Of a stretch of DNA of 42,093 bases, positions 7,575-16,225 are shown piece by piece. Within the stretch, counting starts at the first letter, position 1, and every line of letters begins with the position of its first letter. The stretch comes from a virus. The stretch is taken from IMG/VR virus record IMGVR_UViG_3300032050_009133, positions 1-42,093 of that record. The stretch is one strand, 5' to 3'. The position numbers were made by a program, and so were the translations under genes. A model generated the notes under the pieces. That model was not told where the DNA came from. It made no database searches and saw only the letters and a program-made list of their open reading frames with translations.

Positions 7575-8306
7575 ATGAGAGATAATTTATTAGATTTAGT
7601 AGAACATACATTCGATCTTGGGTGTATTGAATTGATCAAGATCACAGGCACAGACAAAGAGACCACCATTGACGGTGTGGCCACAGACAAGAGTGTGGTG
7701 TTGCAGGCCAAATTTGCCAACCCAGTGGCAGACTTTATTGGTACATTTGGTATGCCAAATCTTGGCAAACTCAAGATCCTGTTAAACTTACAAGAGTACA
7801 AAGAAGATGCACAGATCACTGTGATCCGACAGAACCGCAATGGCGTAGATTCACCAGTGGGTTTACATTTTGAAAACAAGTCCGGCGACTTTAAAAACGA
7901 CTACCGTTTCATGGTATCAGAGGTTGTTGCAGAACAGCTCAAGCAGTTTAAAATGAAACCGGTGCCATGGGCAGTGGAGTTTGAACCCACAGTGGCCAGT
8001 ATCCAGCGTCTCAAAATGCAAGCACAGGCCAACGCAGAGACTCCAAACTTTATGGCCAAGACAGAAAACGGCGATTTGAAATTTTTCTTTGGTGACCATA
8101 GTACCCATGCTGGCGACTTTGTGTTCCAACCTGGTGTGTCGGGCAAACTCACCCGTCCTTGGTTATGGCCAGTGTCGCAGTTTATTTCCATTATGAATCT
8201 CACAGGAGACAAAACTGTGCGGATCAGTGATGATGGCGCCACAAAGATCACAGTTGACAGCGGCATTGCTGTTTATGATTATATCCTTCCAGCACTCAGC
8301 AAGTGA
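7575..8306 (+). CDS. 45: DNA polymerase sliding clamp, gp45-like
   Basis: 243 aa, near the 228 aa of T4 gp45. The segments VVLQAKFANPVADFIGTFGM and PNLGKLKILLNLQEY match, from memory, the clamp of marine T4-like phages. The rest is alternating beta strands without catalytic motifs, as expected for a ring-forming processivity factor. It should encircle DNA and tether the gp43-type polymerase encoded just upstream. An AGGAG site sits 7 bases before the ATG. No clamp-loader genes (gp44/gp62) are visible in this window. Confidence 0.8.
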   Translation: MRDNLLDLVEHTFDLGCIELIKITGTDKETTIDGVATDKSVVLQAKFANPVADFIGTFGMPNLGKLKILLNLQEYKEDAQITVIRQNRNGVDSPVGLHFENKSGDFKNDYRFMVSEVVAEQLKQFKMKPVPWAVEFEPTVASIQRLKMQAQANAETPNFMAKTENGDLKFFFGDHSTHAGDFVFQPGVSGKLTRPWLWPVSQFISIMNLTGDKTVRISDDGATKITVDSGIAVYDYILPALSK

Positions 8307-8950
8307 TTAGAGATGTAGTACGATACAAAGCACCTCCAGTTTGGGGAGTGCTTTGCATTGACATTTGGCAAGATGACACCAACAATGAGTTTTATCAAAA
8401 TGCCTTGACTCAGTTAGCCCAATATCCCATTGCTGGAGTAGTAAACTGTACAACCAATATAGTCATTGACTATTCAGATAAAAGCATTTATAATACACTT
8501 AAGAACTATCATTGGGCTGCCGACACTATCAACAGTCAGGTCAATGATAATGCCCTGTTTGATTTGATTAAAAATGCTGGTGAGTGTCAGACAACTCAAC
8601 TCATCCACGACAAATTATTTGATCAACAAACGGTGCACCTAAGTAGAAGAGAAACTTTTATACACCAAGGGCATTACTATTGGCCAGAAATACAGGATTG
8701 GATTATTTTAGGAAGTGCATGGGGCAAATGTGTTCATTATGGACCGTTGGGCGTGGATACATTGGTAGAAATGCCTAACCATAGATTTCATATTTTCCCT
8801 GACTGGAGCATACAAACTGAGGACAAGCAACCGCCAACTACTCAACAGATACACGATGATTTTTTTGTGTGGGCTCCTATAGACCACGGCGGGTACAGAT
8901 TGATAACACGAGCAAAGAACCACAAATGGACAGAGAACCAGAACAACTAG
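8303..8950 (+). CDS. Unknown protein, distantly isochorismatase-like
   Basis: 215 aa, GTG start overlapping the clamp stop (GTGA); there is no clear Shine-Dalgarno, so coupling is likely. It starts with a hydrophobic strand ending in a conserved-looking WQDD (GVLCIDIWQDD) and has DWIILGSAWGKCVHYGPLGV near residue 135. That resembles the strand-Gly-x-x-x-x-Cys-Val segment of isochorismatase/nicotinamidase folds. The protein at 27714-28214 has the same plan (VMVHVWEDD and LFGGLHKDLCVRG), so the two may be diverged paralogues. The usual catalytic lysine is not evident. Function is unknown. Confidence 0.5.
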   Translation: MIRDVVRYKAPPVWGVLCIDIWQDDTNNEFYQNALTQLAQYPIAGVVNCTTNIVIDYSDKSIYNTLKNYHWAADTINSQVNDNALFDLIKNAGECQTTQLIHDKLFDQQTVHLSRRETFIHQGHYYWPEIQDWIILGSAWGKCVHYGPLGVDTLVEMPNHRFHIFPDWSIQTEDKQPPTTQQIHDDFFVWAPIDHGGYRLITRAKNHKWTENQNN

Positions 8951-10470
8951 TACAGGACAATTTAACTGCTAAACAAAGCGACTATGCTGTGTTTCTTCCA
9001 GCCATCAGTAGTTTCTATGCTGGTTACATTGGTCGCGAACGACATGGCGTAGGACTTGACGCAGGCAGATTGCCAGCAGGCATTGGTGACATGGAGGGCA
9101 TGAACTGGTTGAATCCTCAGAAAGCATTGTTTCCGTATCGTTGGAGTTTGTATTCAGCAGGTCATGCCAACTTGGATTTAAACAAGTTTGATGCCAAAGA
9201 AGACATGGTTCGCAACAGAGATCCCAACACCATCATGTTGGCAGACTCAGGCGGGTTCCAGATTGCCAAAGGTGTATGGCCCGGACGTTGGGCAGACCCC
9301 ACAGATAAAAAAGCTGAAGCACAACGAGAGAAAGTTCTTAAATGGCAAATGGGCATATCCACCTATGGTATGACCATGGATATTCCCACATGGACCTTCC
9401 GTGACCCTGTGGCAGCCAAAGCATCGGGCATTCACAGCTATGATGACGCAGTCAGCGCCACACAATACAACAATGAGTTTTGGATTGCCAATCGCTTTGG
9501 TGATACCAAGATCTTAAACGTATTACAAGGTGGTAATCATGCCGAAGCTGATCACTGGTATGATCTAATGAAACACTACAGTGACCCCAACAAGTACCCA
9601 AACCGGCATTTCAATGGCTGGGGCATGGGCGGTCAGAACATGTGTGATGTACACTTGGTTCTCAAACGCTTGGTACATTTAATTCATGATGGCTTGCTGG
9701 AAAAGGGCGTACATGATTGGATGCACTTCTTGGGCACATCAAAACTAGAATGGGCAGTATTGCTTACAGACATTCAACGTGCTATCCGCAAATATCACAA
9801 TGCCAACTTTACCATATCGTTTGACTGTGCTTCACCGTTCCTGGCCACAGCCAATGGACAGATTTATACGCAACTTCGCACAGCCAATCGTGGCAAGTGG
9901 TCATACATGATGAGCCCCACAGCTGATGACAAAAAGTATGCCACAGACACTCGCACCTTTAGAGATGCTGTGTTACAGGATAACATACATGATGTGTTTG
10001 AAGACTCACCAATTTCTGCTAGAATGGCTATCAAAGATGTTTGCATTTACAAACCTGGTGACCTAAATAAGATCGGTAAAGAAGGTCGTACTTCGTGGGA
10101 TTCATTCTCTTATGCATTGATGATGGGTCATAATGTTTGGCACCATATTCGAGCAGTGCAAGAAGCCAATCGACGCTATGATGCAGGCGAGTCACCAGAC
10201 ATGATGGTACATCCAATTAACCCAGACTTTGATGTACGCCCTATTATAGATCAAGTGTTTGCGGCTCGTGATCGCCAAAAGAGCTTGGCCATAATTGATG
10301 AGTATGCTACAATATGGGAAAGAGTAGTGGGCACAAGAGGCTTTACTGGTAAACGTGCCACCAATGCTCACACTATGTTTAATAACTTATTTGACGTTGA
10401 AGAAGAAGTTGTGCCCGCAGAAGAATTTGACGAAACCTTGCTAGACCAACTAGAAAATCAAGTGCAATGA
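8926..10470 (+). CDS. dpdA: DpdA/TGT-like transglycosylase for 7-deazaguanine insertion into DNA
   Basis: 514 aa. Hallmarks of the tRNA-guanine transglycosylase superfamily are present: D107-S-G-G-F-Q (the base-exchange Asp and GGFQ), VLQGGNH at about 199-205, GWGMGGQNM at 231-239, and SFDCAS at 298-303, with D300 in the place of the TGT nucleophile. Phage members (DpdA) exchange guanine in DNA for a 7-deazaguanine, protecting it from restriction. folE, queD and queE elsewhere in the window support DpdA rather than a tRNA enzyme. ATG 8926 is preferred; an in-frame ATG at 8869 lies deeper in the upstream gene. DNA versus tRNA substrate is inferred. Confidence 0.82.
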   Translation: MDREPEQLVQDNLTAKQSDYAVFLPAISSFYAGYIGRERHGVGLDAGRLPAGIGDMEGMNWLNPQKALFPYRWSLYSAGHANLDLNKFDAKEDMVRNRDPNTIMLADSGGFQIAKGVWPGRWADPTDKKAEAQREKVLKWQMGISTYGMTMDIPTWTFRDPVAAKASGIHSYDDAVSATQYNNEFWIANRFGDTKILNVLQGGNHAEADHWYDLMKHYSDPNKYPNRHFNGWGMGGQNMCDVHLVLKRLVHLIHDGLLEKGVHDWMHFLGTSKLEWAVLLTDIQRAIRKYHNANFTISFDCASPFLATANGQIYTQLRTANRGKWSYMMSPTADDKKYATDTRTFRDAVLQDNIHDVFEDSPISARMAIKDVCIYKPGDLNKIGKEGRTSWDSFSYALMMGHNVWHHIRAVQEANRRYDAGESPDMMVHPINPDFDVRPIIDQVFAARDRQKSLAIIDEYATIWERVVGTRGFTGKRATNAHTMFNNLFDVEEEVVPAEEFDETLLDQLENQVQ

Positions 10471-10922
10471 AACAAGAACTAGACAAACTGTTGTGTGAAA
10501 AGTACCCCAAGATGCTGGTCAATCGCAACAAGCCTATGACCGAAACCTGCATGTGTTGGGGCTTTGATTGTGGTGATGGCTGGTTCCAAATACTGGACAG
10601 TCTCATGGGCAATATTCAGCACCACATTGATTGGAAAGAAAAACAACGTGGCTGGACTATTAGATTTAACAGTACCGCACCACCAGAAGATATGCGACCA
10701 GTTCCTGATGTTATTCCGCAAGTGACGCTGGATCAAGTCAAAGAAAAGTTTGGCACACTGCGTTTCTACTACACAGGCGGCGACGAGTATATTAGAGGAT
10801 TGGTTTCAATGGCAGAATCAATGAGTGCTGTCACTTGTGAACAATGTGGTAACCCTGGCACAACAGGCGGCCAGGGATGGATTAAAACTCTATGCGAAAC
10901 TCATAGGAATAAAAATGGATAG
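10467..10922 (+). CDS. Conserved phage protein with C-terminal zinc-ribbon-like motif
   Basis: 151 aa. The N-terminal part carries TCMCWGFDCGDGWF (about residues 28-41). The middle has QVKEKFGTLRFYYTGGDEY. The C-terminus has CEQCGNPG...LCETH, a CxxC...C..H arrangement that could hold zinc. This architecture occurs in unannotated proteins of many tailed phages, from memory. The start overlaps the dpdA stop (ATGA) and the last codons overlap the next gene. It may bind nucleic acid or serve as a small adaptor. Function is unknown. Confidence 0.7.
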   Translation: MKQELDKLLCEKYPKMLVNRNKPMTETCMCWGFDCGDGWFQILDSLMGNIQHHIDWKEKQRGWTIRFNSTAPPEDMRPVPDVIPQVTLDQVKEKFGTLRFYYTGGDEYIRGLVSMAESMSAVTCEQCGNPGTTGGQGWIKTLCETHRNKNG

Positions 10923-11427
10923 ACCCGGACACGAAACAGTGGACTTTTTTGTAGGCACCGAAGTAGAACACTCACCTGCGTATGGACAAAAAACTTTGTT
11001 TGTGGTAGGTGTACAAGACGCCGACACTGTGATGGACATGGCTCTGGCCAATGATTGCACACATATCTACTTTGGAGCTAATCAGAGTTTTCCAAAGTTG
11101 GATATCAATGATGCCGACGGTTGGAGAAGTTGGGAAGGTATGATTCGTGCATGTTTGGATGCTGATCGTCTTTGCACACTAGATCTTGATGTCAACCAAG
11201 CAGAAGGCTTGTTAGAAAGTGCTTTGGTAGAATATCATAACTTTATCCCGATGATCAGTGTCAAGCTACCTTATATCCGACAGTTTGGGTATAATGCCAC
11301 ACTCAAGATTGATGACAAGGACTTCCGAGCAACCAACCCAGGAGTGTGGTGTCACAGTCTGCATGCTTTACAAAAACGTTCGGCGTTTACCGACTGGTCT
11401 AAATATACTCAAGACGAGGTACTATAA
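10915..11427 (+). CDS. Unknown conserved-looking protein in dpdA cluster
   Basis: 170 aa from ATG 10915, eight bases inside the previous gene; an in-frame ATG at 10825 is less likely because it lies further upstream within that gene. The sequence alternates strands and helices (KTLFVVGVQDA, THIYFGANQSF, RLCTLDLDV, MISVKLPYI, NATLKIDDKDF), suggesting a partial TIM-barrel or Rossmann-like fold. It ends with GVWCHSLHAL and an acidic tail. There is no recognised catalytic motif. Its place directly after dpdA makes a link to the 7-deazaguanine pathway worth considering, but nothing in the sequence proves it. Confidence 0.65.
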   Translation: MDRPGHETVDFFVGTEVEHSPAYGQKTLFVVGVQDADTVMDMALANDCTHIYFGANQSFPKLDINDADGWRSWEGMIRACLDADRLCTLDLDVNQAEGLLESALVEYHNFIPMISVKLPYIRQFGYNATLKIDDKDFRATNPGVWCHSLHALQKRSAFTDWSKYTQDEVL

Positions 11428-11428
11428 C

Positions 11429-11944
11429 ATGGCAAAACTATATCGTATCACTCCACTGGAAAAGAAATCAGTTGAATACTTTGTAGATGTGTTTGAGCGC
11501 AAAGAAGACGGTAGCATTCGTGGATTCCAAGTCACAGAGACCTGGCGTTGGGGGCAGGGTTTCCGCGAAGAAGATGATCCAGTGTATGATACTGAAATGG
11601 ATCGGGTGCATTGTCGCCCTGATGTGGGTTGGGGGTGCGAACTCGACGATTTATGTGGCATTTGGGTAGAGTTTGATGATGACTTTACTGATGAGGAAAA
11701 AGAAAAAATTGAAGCCATACTGCGTTGGGATCAAGAAGACGAAGACGGTCGTTGCGGTACTGCTTGGTTATACGACGGCGATCATAATTGGGAAATTGAA
11801 GATGATCATGTTGCCATTTTAGGTCCTGTAAAGATTGACTTAGTGGACGAAGATGCGTATAATGAGACTATAGAAGAAAATGTATCACCTACTCCACTAA
11901 CCCCATCAAATAACTGGCCGTTTCCAACTGAGGAATCTAAATAA
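11429..11944 (+). CDS. Acidic hypothetical protein
   Basis: 171 aa, very rich in Asp and Glu (FDDDFTDEEKEKIEAIL, WDQEDEDGRC), with several tryptophans and a proline-rich C-terminus. The acidity could fit a DNA mimic or a protein-protein modulator, but no family is recognised. A GAGG site sits about 10 bases before the ATG at 11429, and this start is preferred over in-frame ATGs inside the upstream gene. The stop overlaps the next start (TAATG). Function is unknown. Confidence 0.65.
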   Translation: MAKLYRITPLEKKSVEYFVDVFERKEDGSIRGFQVTETWRWGQGFREEDDPVYDTEMDRVHCRPDVGWGCELDDLCGIWVEFDDDFTDEEKEKIEAILRWDQEDEDGRCGTAWLYDGDHNWEIEDDHVAILGPVKIDLVDEDAYNETIEENVSPTPLTPSNNWPFPTEESK

Positions 11945-12168
11945 TGAATGTGAAAGAACTCGCAGAACAAGCAATTTACCGTGCTCAGAACTTGCAAGAG
12001 TTTGAGGTATTGCGCGATGAAAACGACATGATACTCAACGGAACCATACGCTATGACATTCGCCACAGGCCGGGCACACCATATCGTATCACAGTACCAG
12101 CCATAAGTCAAGACGAGGCCGAAGTTCGTGTGGATGAGTGGATTCAAGAAATGAGGAATGCAGAATGA
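11944..12168 (+). CDS. Small hypothetical protein (74 aa)
   Basis: Helix MNVKELAEQAIYRAQNLQEF, then strands and a second acidic helix EAEVRVDEWIQEMRNAE. The compact alpha-beta-alpha plan is plausible for a small folded protein. It starts in a TAATG overlap and ends in an ATGA overlap, so it is coupled to both neighbours. No motif identifies a function. Confidence 0.6.
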   Translation: MNVKELAEQAIYRAQNLQEFEVLRDENDMILNGTIRYDIRHRPGTPYRITVPAISQDEAEVRVDEWIQEMRNAE

Positions 12169-12614
12169 TTGCCAGTGAAAGAGAAACCATAGATCGGATC
12201 ATGCAAAGTGCAGAGCGTAAGATCTGGATTACATTCCGCAAAGAAGGTATCCATAAATATCCAGCGGCGGCTACAGACCCAGCATTATGCACCGCAGGAG
12301 AATATGACGTATCGTTTCTTGCTAGTCCTCATAGGCACATTTTTCATTTCCGGGTGTGGATCGATGTGTTCCACAATGACCGGGACATCGAGTTCATCCA
12401 GTTCAAGCGATGGCTCGAGTCGCTGTATAATGGTCAAAGTTCCGTTTTAGAACTTGACTGGAAGTCTTGCGAGATGATCGCAGACGATCTGTATCTACAA
12501 ATTGCAGGCCGTTATCCTGGCCGTGCAGTGTGGATTGAAGTGGCCGAAGATGGTGAGAACGGCTGCCTCATTAAGTATAATACTCACCGTCCTAATCTTT
12601 CAATTGTTATTTAA
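12165..12614 (+). CDS. T-fold-like protein (QueD/QueF-like topology), unassigned
   Basis: 149 aa. The order of elements is strand (KIWITFRKEG), C42 loop, paired strand ending in PHRHIFHFRVWIDV, then IEFIQFKRWLESLYN (76-89). A helix with SCEMIADDLYLQI and a final strand WIEVAEDGENGC follow. This matches the beta-beta-alpha-alpha-beta plan of T-fold enzymes: HRHIF resembles the QueD HGHxx segment, E76...K81...N89 resembles the QueF ExKxxKxxxxSxRN segment, and the Glu in the last strand fits the base-anchoring Glu. Seen next to dpdA, a role in deazaguanine chemistry is an attractive inference, not a demonstration. Confidence 0.6.
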   Translation: MIASERETIDRIMQSAERKIWITFRKEGIHKYPAAATDPALCTAGEYDVSFLASPHRHIFHFRVWIDVFHNDRDIEFIQFKRWLESLYNGQSSVLELDWKSCEMIADDLYLQIAGRYPGRAVWIEVAEDGENGCLIKYNTHRPNLSIVI

Positions 12615-12625
12615 AGGAAACCAAC

Positions 12626-12907
12626 ATGGGCCGAACCCTGTTCAAACCCAATCCTCGTAGTCGTGCTGTCTGGGAAGACCTTGACAAATATCTCAACTTC
12701 TGTGTGGACTATGGCTATCGCTATGATCCAGCGGATCTTTACAACAACCGGTCATACCCATTCCAGCAGTTCCGTAAACTGGAAGCGGGCAAAGATCCCA
12801 AAGATATGTGGACTGAAGATAGTCGCAGATTTGCAGGCTACCGACCAGACTTCCGTCGAGATGATCGACGTCCTCGCGGTGATCGCTACGGAGACCGCCG
12901 TGCGTAA
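12626..12907 (+). CDS. Small basic protein with Arg/Asp-rich tail
   Basis: 93 aa. The folded-looking N-terminal part has VWEDLDKYLNFCVDYGYRYD. The C-terminal tail is low complexity and rich in Arg, Asp and Gly (FRRDDRRPRGDRYGDRRA), as in disordered nucleic-acid-binding tails. AGGAAA precedes the ATG by 6 bases. The stop lies beyond the GTG start of the following glycosyltransferase. Function is unknown. Confidence 0.65.
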   Translation: MGRTLFKPNPRSRAVWEDLDKYLNFCVDYGYRYDPADLYNNRSYPFQQFRKLEAGKDPKDMWTEDSRRFAGYRPDFRRDDRRPRGDRYGDRRA

Positions 12908-14099
12908 ACTATACTACATGGGACTCGAGAGTTACGAGGCTCGATATACTCTACAATTAACAGAGTGGAACCGCCGTGTGTTTGATCGTCGAGGCCTTGA
13001 TGTAGTATATGTGCCAGGCAATACCATTGACAATACGCAAAGTATTTCAGTAGGACAGGTCTTGGACGCACATGGTCGTAGTTATTTTTCAATGAGCCAG
13101 ATGATGAATCTAGTTCAAATGATGAGAAACGGAGAAGTCACAAATGAAGATGTTATCTACTTTGAAGACATGTTTCAGCCCGGTATCGAGAGCTTACCTT
13201 ATATTCTCGATCAAGTGTCTGAGTCTCTGCGTCCTCGCATTTATGTACGCTGTCTTGCTCAGGCCATTGACCCGGATGATTTCGTTCATGTTTGGGGCAT
13301 GGCAGAGTGGATGTCAACGTATGAAAAAATGGTTAACTGCTTCGTAACTGGTGTTCTAGCCACAAACGAAGAGATGGTTGCCCACATGCGCATTGCAGGC
13401 TGGCGGGCACCCATTTATAATATTTCAGGCTTGGCATTTGGCAAAGCGGAAGTGCTAGAGCGCATAGGTGGTGCTGACAAGATTAAACCTTTTGAACAAA
13501 GACAAAAGCGTGTGGGCTTTGCCGCACGTTTTGACCAAGAGAAACAACCAGGCTTTTTCATGGACCTAGCTGAAGAATATCAGAAAGTGTACAAGGACGT
13601 GAGCTTTGCTGTGTTCTCAGGTGGCCCGTTGCGATCAAACAATCCTGACTATGTAAAACGTGCTCGCAAGATGAGTGACGAAGGTACACTACAGATTTTT
13701 GAAAACTTATCTAAAAATGATTACTACGCTCTTGTTAATGATAGTCGTGTGTTGTTTAATTGCGCCCTTCAAGATTGGGTTTCCAACACAGTCAGTGAAG
13801 CAGATACTCTTGGGTGTAATGTTCTATACCCTGCTTATAGGTCTTTCCCTGAAACTTTTGCTAATGACCCTGACAGGCTTTACATTCCCTGGAGTGAAGA
13901 TGACCCATTCAACAAACTGGCTTTGTTACTCGAAAAACCACATCACAACATGGGCTTGATTTCTGATTGGAACAACGGCACAGTGGATCGTATCGTTGAC
14001 ATCCTTGAAGGTTCTGGCGAACAGTGGTTGCGTAGTGGTGCTCGATATCGTGACCATGTGGCCCATGCCAAATATCCTGTGGTAAAGGTCGAACAATGA
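12900..14099 (+). CDS. GT-B fold glycosyltransferase
   Basis: 399 aa from a GTG at 12900, chosen because GGAG lies 6 bases upstream and the first residues (RKLYYMGLESYEARYTLQL) are a typical first strand; ATG 12918 is an alternative. The N-terminal half covers the acceptor domain. The C-terminal half has KRVGFAARFDQEKQPGFFMD, SFAVFSGGPL and NDYYALVNDSRVLFNCALQD, followed by NTVSEADTLGCNVLYP. This is the GT4-type donor-binding order, with E in the SEA segment binding the nucleotide sugar. It likely transfers a sugar to a glycan or modified nucleobase. It heads a sugar unit with galE. Confidence 0.75.
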   Translation: MRKLYYMGLESYEARYTLQLTEWNRRVFDRRGLDVVYVPGNTIDNTQSISVGQVLDAHGRSYFSMSQMMNLVQMMRNGEVTNEDVIYFEDMFQPGIESLPYILDQVSESLRPRIYVRCLAQAIDPDDFVHVWGMAEWMSTYEKMVNCFVTGVLATNEEMVAHMRIAGWRAPIYNISGLAFGKAEVLERIGGADKIKPFEQRQKRVGFAARFDQEKQPGFFMDLAEEYQKVYKDVSFAVFSGGPLRSNNPDYVKRARKMSDEGTLQIFENLSKNDYYALVNDSRVLFNCALQDWVSNTVSEADTLGCNVLYPAYRSFPETFANDPDRLYIPWSEDDPFNKLALLLEKPHHNMGLISDWNNGTVDRIVDILEGSGEQWLRSGARYRDHVAHAKYPVVKVEQ

Positions 14100-15043
14100 A
14101 AGTTGTCGTCACCGGAGCCGCAGGGTACATTGGCGGCGAAACTCTAATCAAATTGGTTGATGCCGGGCATGATGTACTTGCCATTGACCGTGTAATGCCC
14201 CCGGGCAATTTGATAACAGTACCCTGTTCTTGGCACACAGGAGACTTTGCCAGCGATCTAGGTCTGGATGCAATCAAACTGTTCTGCCCAGACGCCATCA
14301 TACATTGTGCTGGTACTAGCCTGGTTGGACCCAGTGTGATGAATCCTGAAGAGTACTACAATAACAATTTTGTCAAGACCAAAATTCTGTTGGATTTCTT
14401 AATTGCAAATCATCAAAAAAATGTTCGAGTAATATTCAGTTCCAGTGCGGCCACCTATGGTGAACCTATCATGACACCGTGCCAGGAGGAAGACCCTGCT
14501 ATTCCCATTAGCCCCTACGGTGAAAGCAAGCTCATGGTTGAACTAATGATGAAAAGTTATGCCACAGCATATTCTTTAGATTTTGTGGCATTCCGTTATT
14601 TCAATGCCTGTGGTGCTGACAGTCAAGGGCGACATGGACAAGCACCTGGAGCCACACACATCATTGCTCGAGTGCTTGAAAGTATTAGAGATGGAAAAAC
14701 GTTTACTCTCTACGGTGACAGTTACTCCACTCCAGATGGCACTTGCATTAGAGATTATATACATGTGGAAGATCTTGCTGACGCACATGTCATGGCCATG
14801 AATCCTGCAGTTCCCATTGGTATTTTTAATCTAGGAACCAATCAAGGATTTAGCAATCGTGATATTATCAACATGGCTGAAAAAATAACAGGACAACGTG
14901 TTGATCTAGAAATTGGTGCAATTCGTGCAGGAGATCCAGCTGTGCTTACTGCATCCGCAGACCGATTTAATTCTCTAGGATGGGCTCCTAAATTTTCTTT
15001 GGAGCACATGGTTCAACATGCTTGGGCCTGGTATACTAGATGA
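14096..15043 (+). CDS. galE: UDP-glucose 4-epimerase-like SDR enzyme
   Basis: 315 aa. TGAAGYIGGETL near residue 6 is the NAD-binding glycine motif. SSSAATYGEP and PYGESKLM supply the Ser and YxxxK catalytic residues. YFNACGADSQGRHGQ and CIRDYIHVEDLADAH are strong GalE signatures. GalE interconverts UDP-glucose and UDP-galactose (or the GlcNAc forms). It is a little shorter than the bacterial norm of about 338 residues but complete in motifs. Start overlaps the glycosyltransferase stop, so substrate supply and transfer are co-translated. Confidence 0.88.
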   Translation: MKVVVTGAAGYIGGETLIKLVDAGHDVLAIDRVMPPGNLITVPCSWHTGDFASDLGLDAIKLFCPDAIIHCAGTSLVGPSVMNPEEYYNNNFVKTKILLDFLIANHQKNVRVIFSSSAATYGEPIMTPCQEEDPAIPISPYGESKLMVELMMKSYATAYSLDFVAFRYFNACGADSQGRHGQAPGATHIIARVLESIRDGKTFTLYGDSYSTPDGTCIRDYIHVEDLADAHVMAMNPAVPIGIFNLGTNQGFSNRDIINMAEKITGQRVDLEIGAIRAGDPAVLTASADRFNSLGWAPKFSLEHMVQHAWAWYTR

Positions 15044-15618
15044 GCTTTAAGTCTCTATTTGACTTTGAATCGGCCTTGGCAGAATATACCGGAGCACCGT
15101 ATGTAGTAGTAACCGACGGGTGTACACATGCCATTGAATTGTGCATGAGGTATGACGAGGTCAAAAAAACCAAATTCACGGCCTATACCTATTTGAGTGT
15201 GCCCATGCTCATGCATCATCTTGACATTGATTATGAAATGCTTACCGAAAAGTGGTCCGGAGAATATCAATTCTATGGCACAAGAATCTGGGATTCGGCT
15301 CGTAGATTAGAACGAAACATGTACAATTCTGGAACCATGCAGTGCTTGAGTTTTGGCTGGACCAAACCATTGCAGTTGGGCAAGGTAGGTGCCATCTTGT
15401 TAGATGATGCAGACGCTTACCGTACAATGAGTCGACAACGCAGTGATGGTAGAGACTTACACGTACCTTGGGAAACTGAAACAGATTTAATTTTAGGATA
15501 TCACTACTGTCCTACCTTGGAATTGTGTGCCAAGGGGCTAGAATTATTGCCCACGGTCAATGAACAACCTAAATACGTCCAATATCCAGACTGTAGAAAT
15601 TTTATAATAAAGGACTAA
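15040..15618 (+). CDS. Miniature DegT/DnrJ/EryC1-type PLP protein
   Basis: 192 aa, about half the family length. The order of motifs follows sugar aminotransferases: an N-terminal APYVVVTDGCTHAIEL segment, RIWDSARRLE in the position of the PLP-stacking DxA segment, then SFGWTK with K109 as candidate PLP lysine. LGKVGAILLDD and LGYHYCPTLELCAKGLELL (normally GYNYRMS...QAA) follow. The large loop regions and the C-terminal small domain are missing. It may be a trimmed enzyme or a PLP-binding relative. Start overlaps the galE stop (ATGA), so it probably acts in the same sugar pathway. Confidence 0.7.
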   Translation: MSFKSLFDFESALAEYTGAPYVVVTDGCTHAIELCMRYDEVKKTKFTAYTYLSVPMLMHHLDIDYEMLTEKWSGEYQFYGTRIWDSARRLERNMYNSGTMQCLSFGWTKPLQLGKVGAILLDDADAYRTMSRQRSDGRDLHVPWETETDLILGYHYCPTLELCAKGLELLPTVNEQPKYVQYPDCRNFIIKD

Positions 15619-15620
15619 TA

Positions 15621-16163
15621 ATGTTTAATAATGTTCACCTTGACCTTGATTTTGCCCCATTTGTCAATGCTGATTACTCTGTTCACATGGGCAGTTGTAT
15701 TAAGCATCAGGTCGACGAGCTCACTGACATTCACAAAAAATACGGTGGGTTTCCAGATAGCTATAACATACACAATACCAAAATACACCAACTGTGGTGG
15801 GACAACACACAAATTGATTACAATGAGCTTGGCCGACAGCTTAACATGGAAGTAATCACCGTATCAACTATCAAGCAACCACCAGGATGCGTGGTTCCGT
15901 TCCACAGAGATACTTTTTTTCAAATCAGTAAACAATATCCAACCCGTACTGAAACCAAAGTTCGCGCCAATATCTACATGGAAGATTATCAAATGGGGCA
16001 ATTTATACAGTACGAACTCAATGATAAATTTGAAACCAGTACTAACTGGAAGGCCGGTGATGGATTTATATGGGGTAGTAACATACTACATGTAAGTTCC
16101 AACGCTGGATTTAAGGACAAGTATACTATGCAAGTTTCAGGATTTTTATTGACATCTGTCTAA
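15621..16163 (+). CDS. 2-oxoglutarate/Fe(II) oxygenase-like protein
   Basis: 180 aa. VPFHRDTFF gives the HxD iron ligand pair (H95, D97). The distal His is H157 in SNILHVSSNAG, and the basic residue region near KYTMQVSG could bind 2-oxoglutarate. A jelly-roll strand pattern (ANIYMEDY, GQFIQYEL, AGDGFIWG) lies between. Phages often carry such hydroxylases, and some resemble aspartyl/asparaginyl or prolyl hydroxylases; the substrate here is unknown. The ATG follows the previous stop by two bases. The folE promoter lies over its last codons. Confidence 0.75.
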   Translation: MFNNVHLDLDFAPFVNADYSVHMGSCIKHQVDELTDIHKKYGGFPDSYNIHNTKIHQLWWDNTQIDYNELGRQLNMEVITVSTIKQPPGCVVPFHRDTFFQISKQYPTRTETKVRANIYMEDYQMGQFIQYELNDKFETSTNWKAGDGFIWGSNILHVSSNAGFKDKYTMQVSGFLLTSV

Positions 16164-16177
16164 ATAACCTTTACAAT
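16149..16177 (+). promoter_or_regulatory. Strong sigma-70-type promoter for folE
   Basis: A perfect TTGACA (16149-16154) and TACAAT (16172-16177) are spaced by 17 bases. The -35 element lies inside the end of the oxygenase gene, and transcription would start about 40 bases before the folE ATG. The region between also contains the heptamer CTAAATA (16160-16166), which may be a phage late-promoter variant. Confidence 0.8.
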
Positions 16178-16225
16178 AGTAACAAGACTGGTCATCCTCG
16201 ACCTTAATAACTCGGAGAATTGGTA

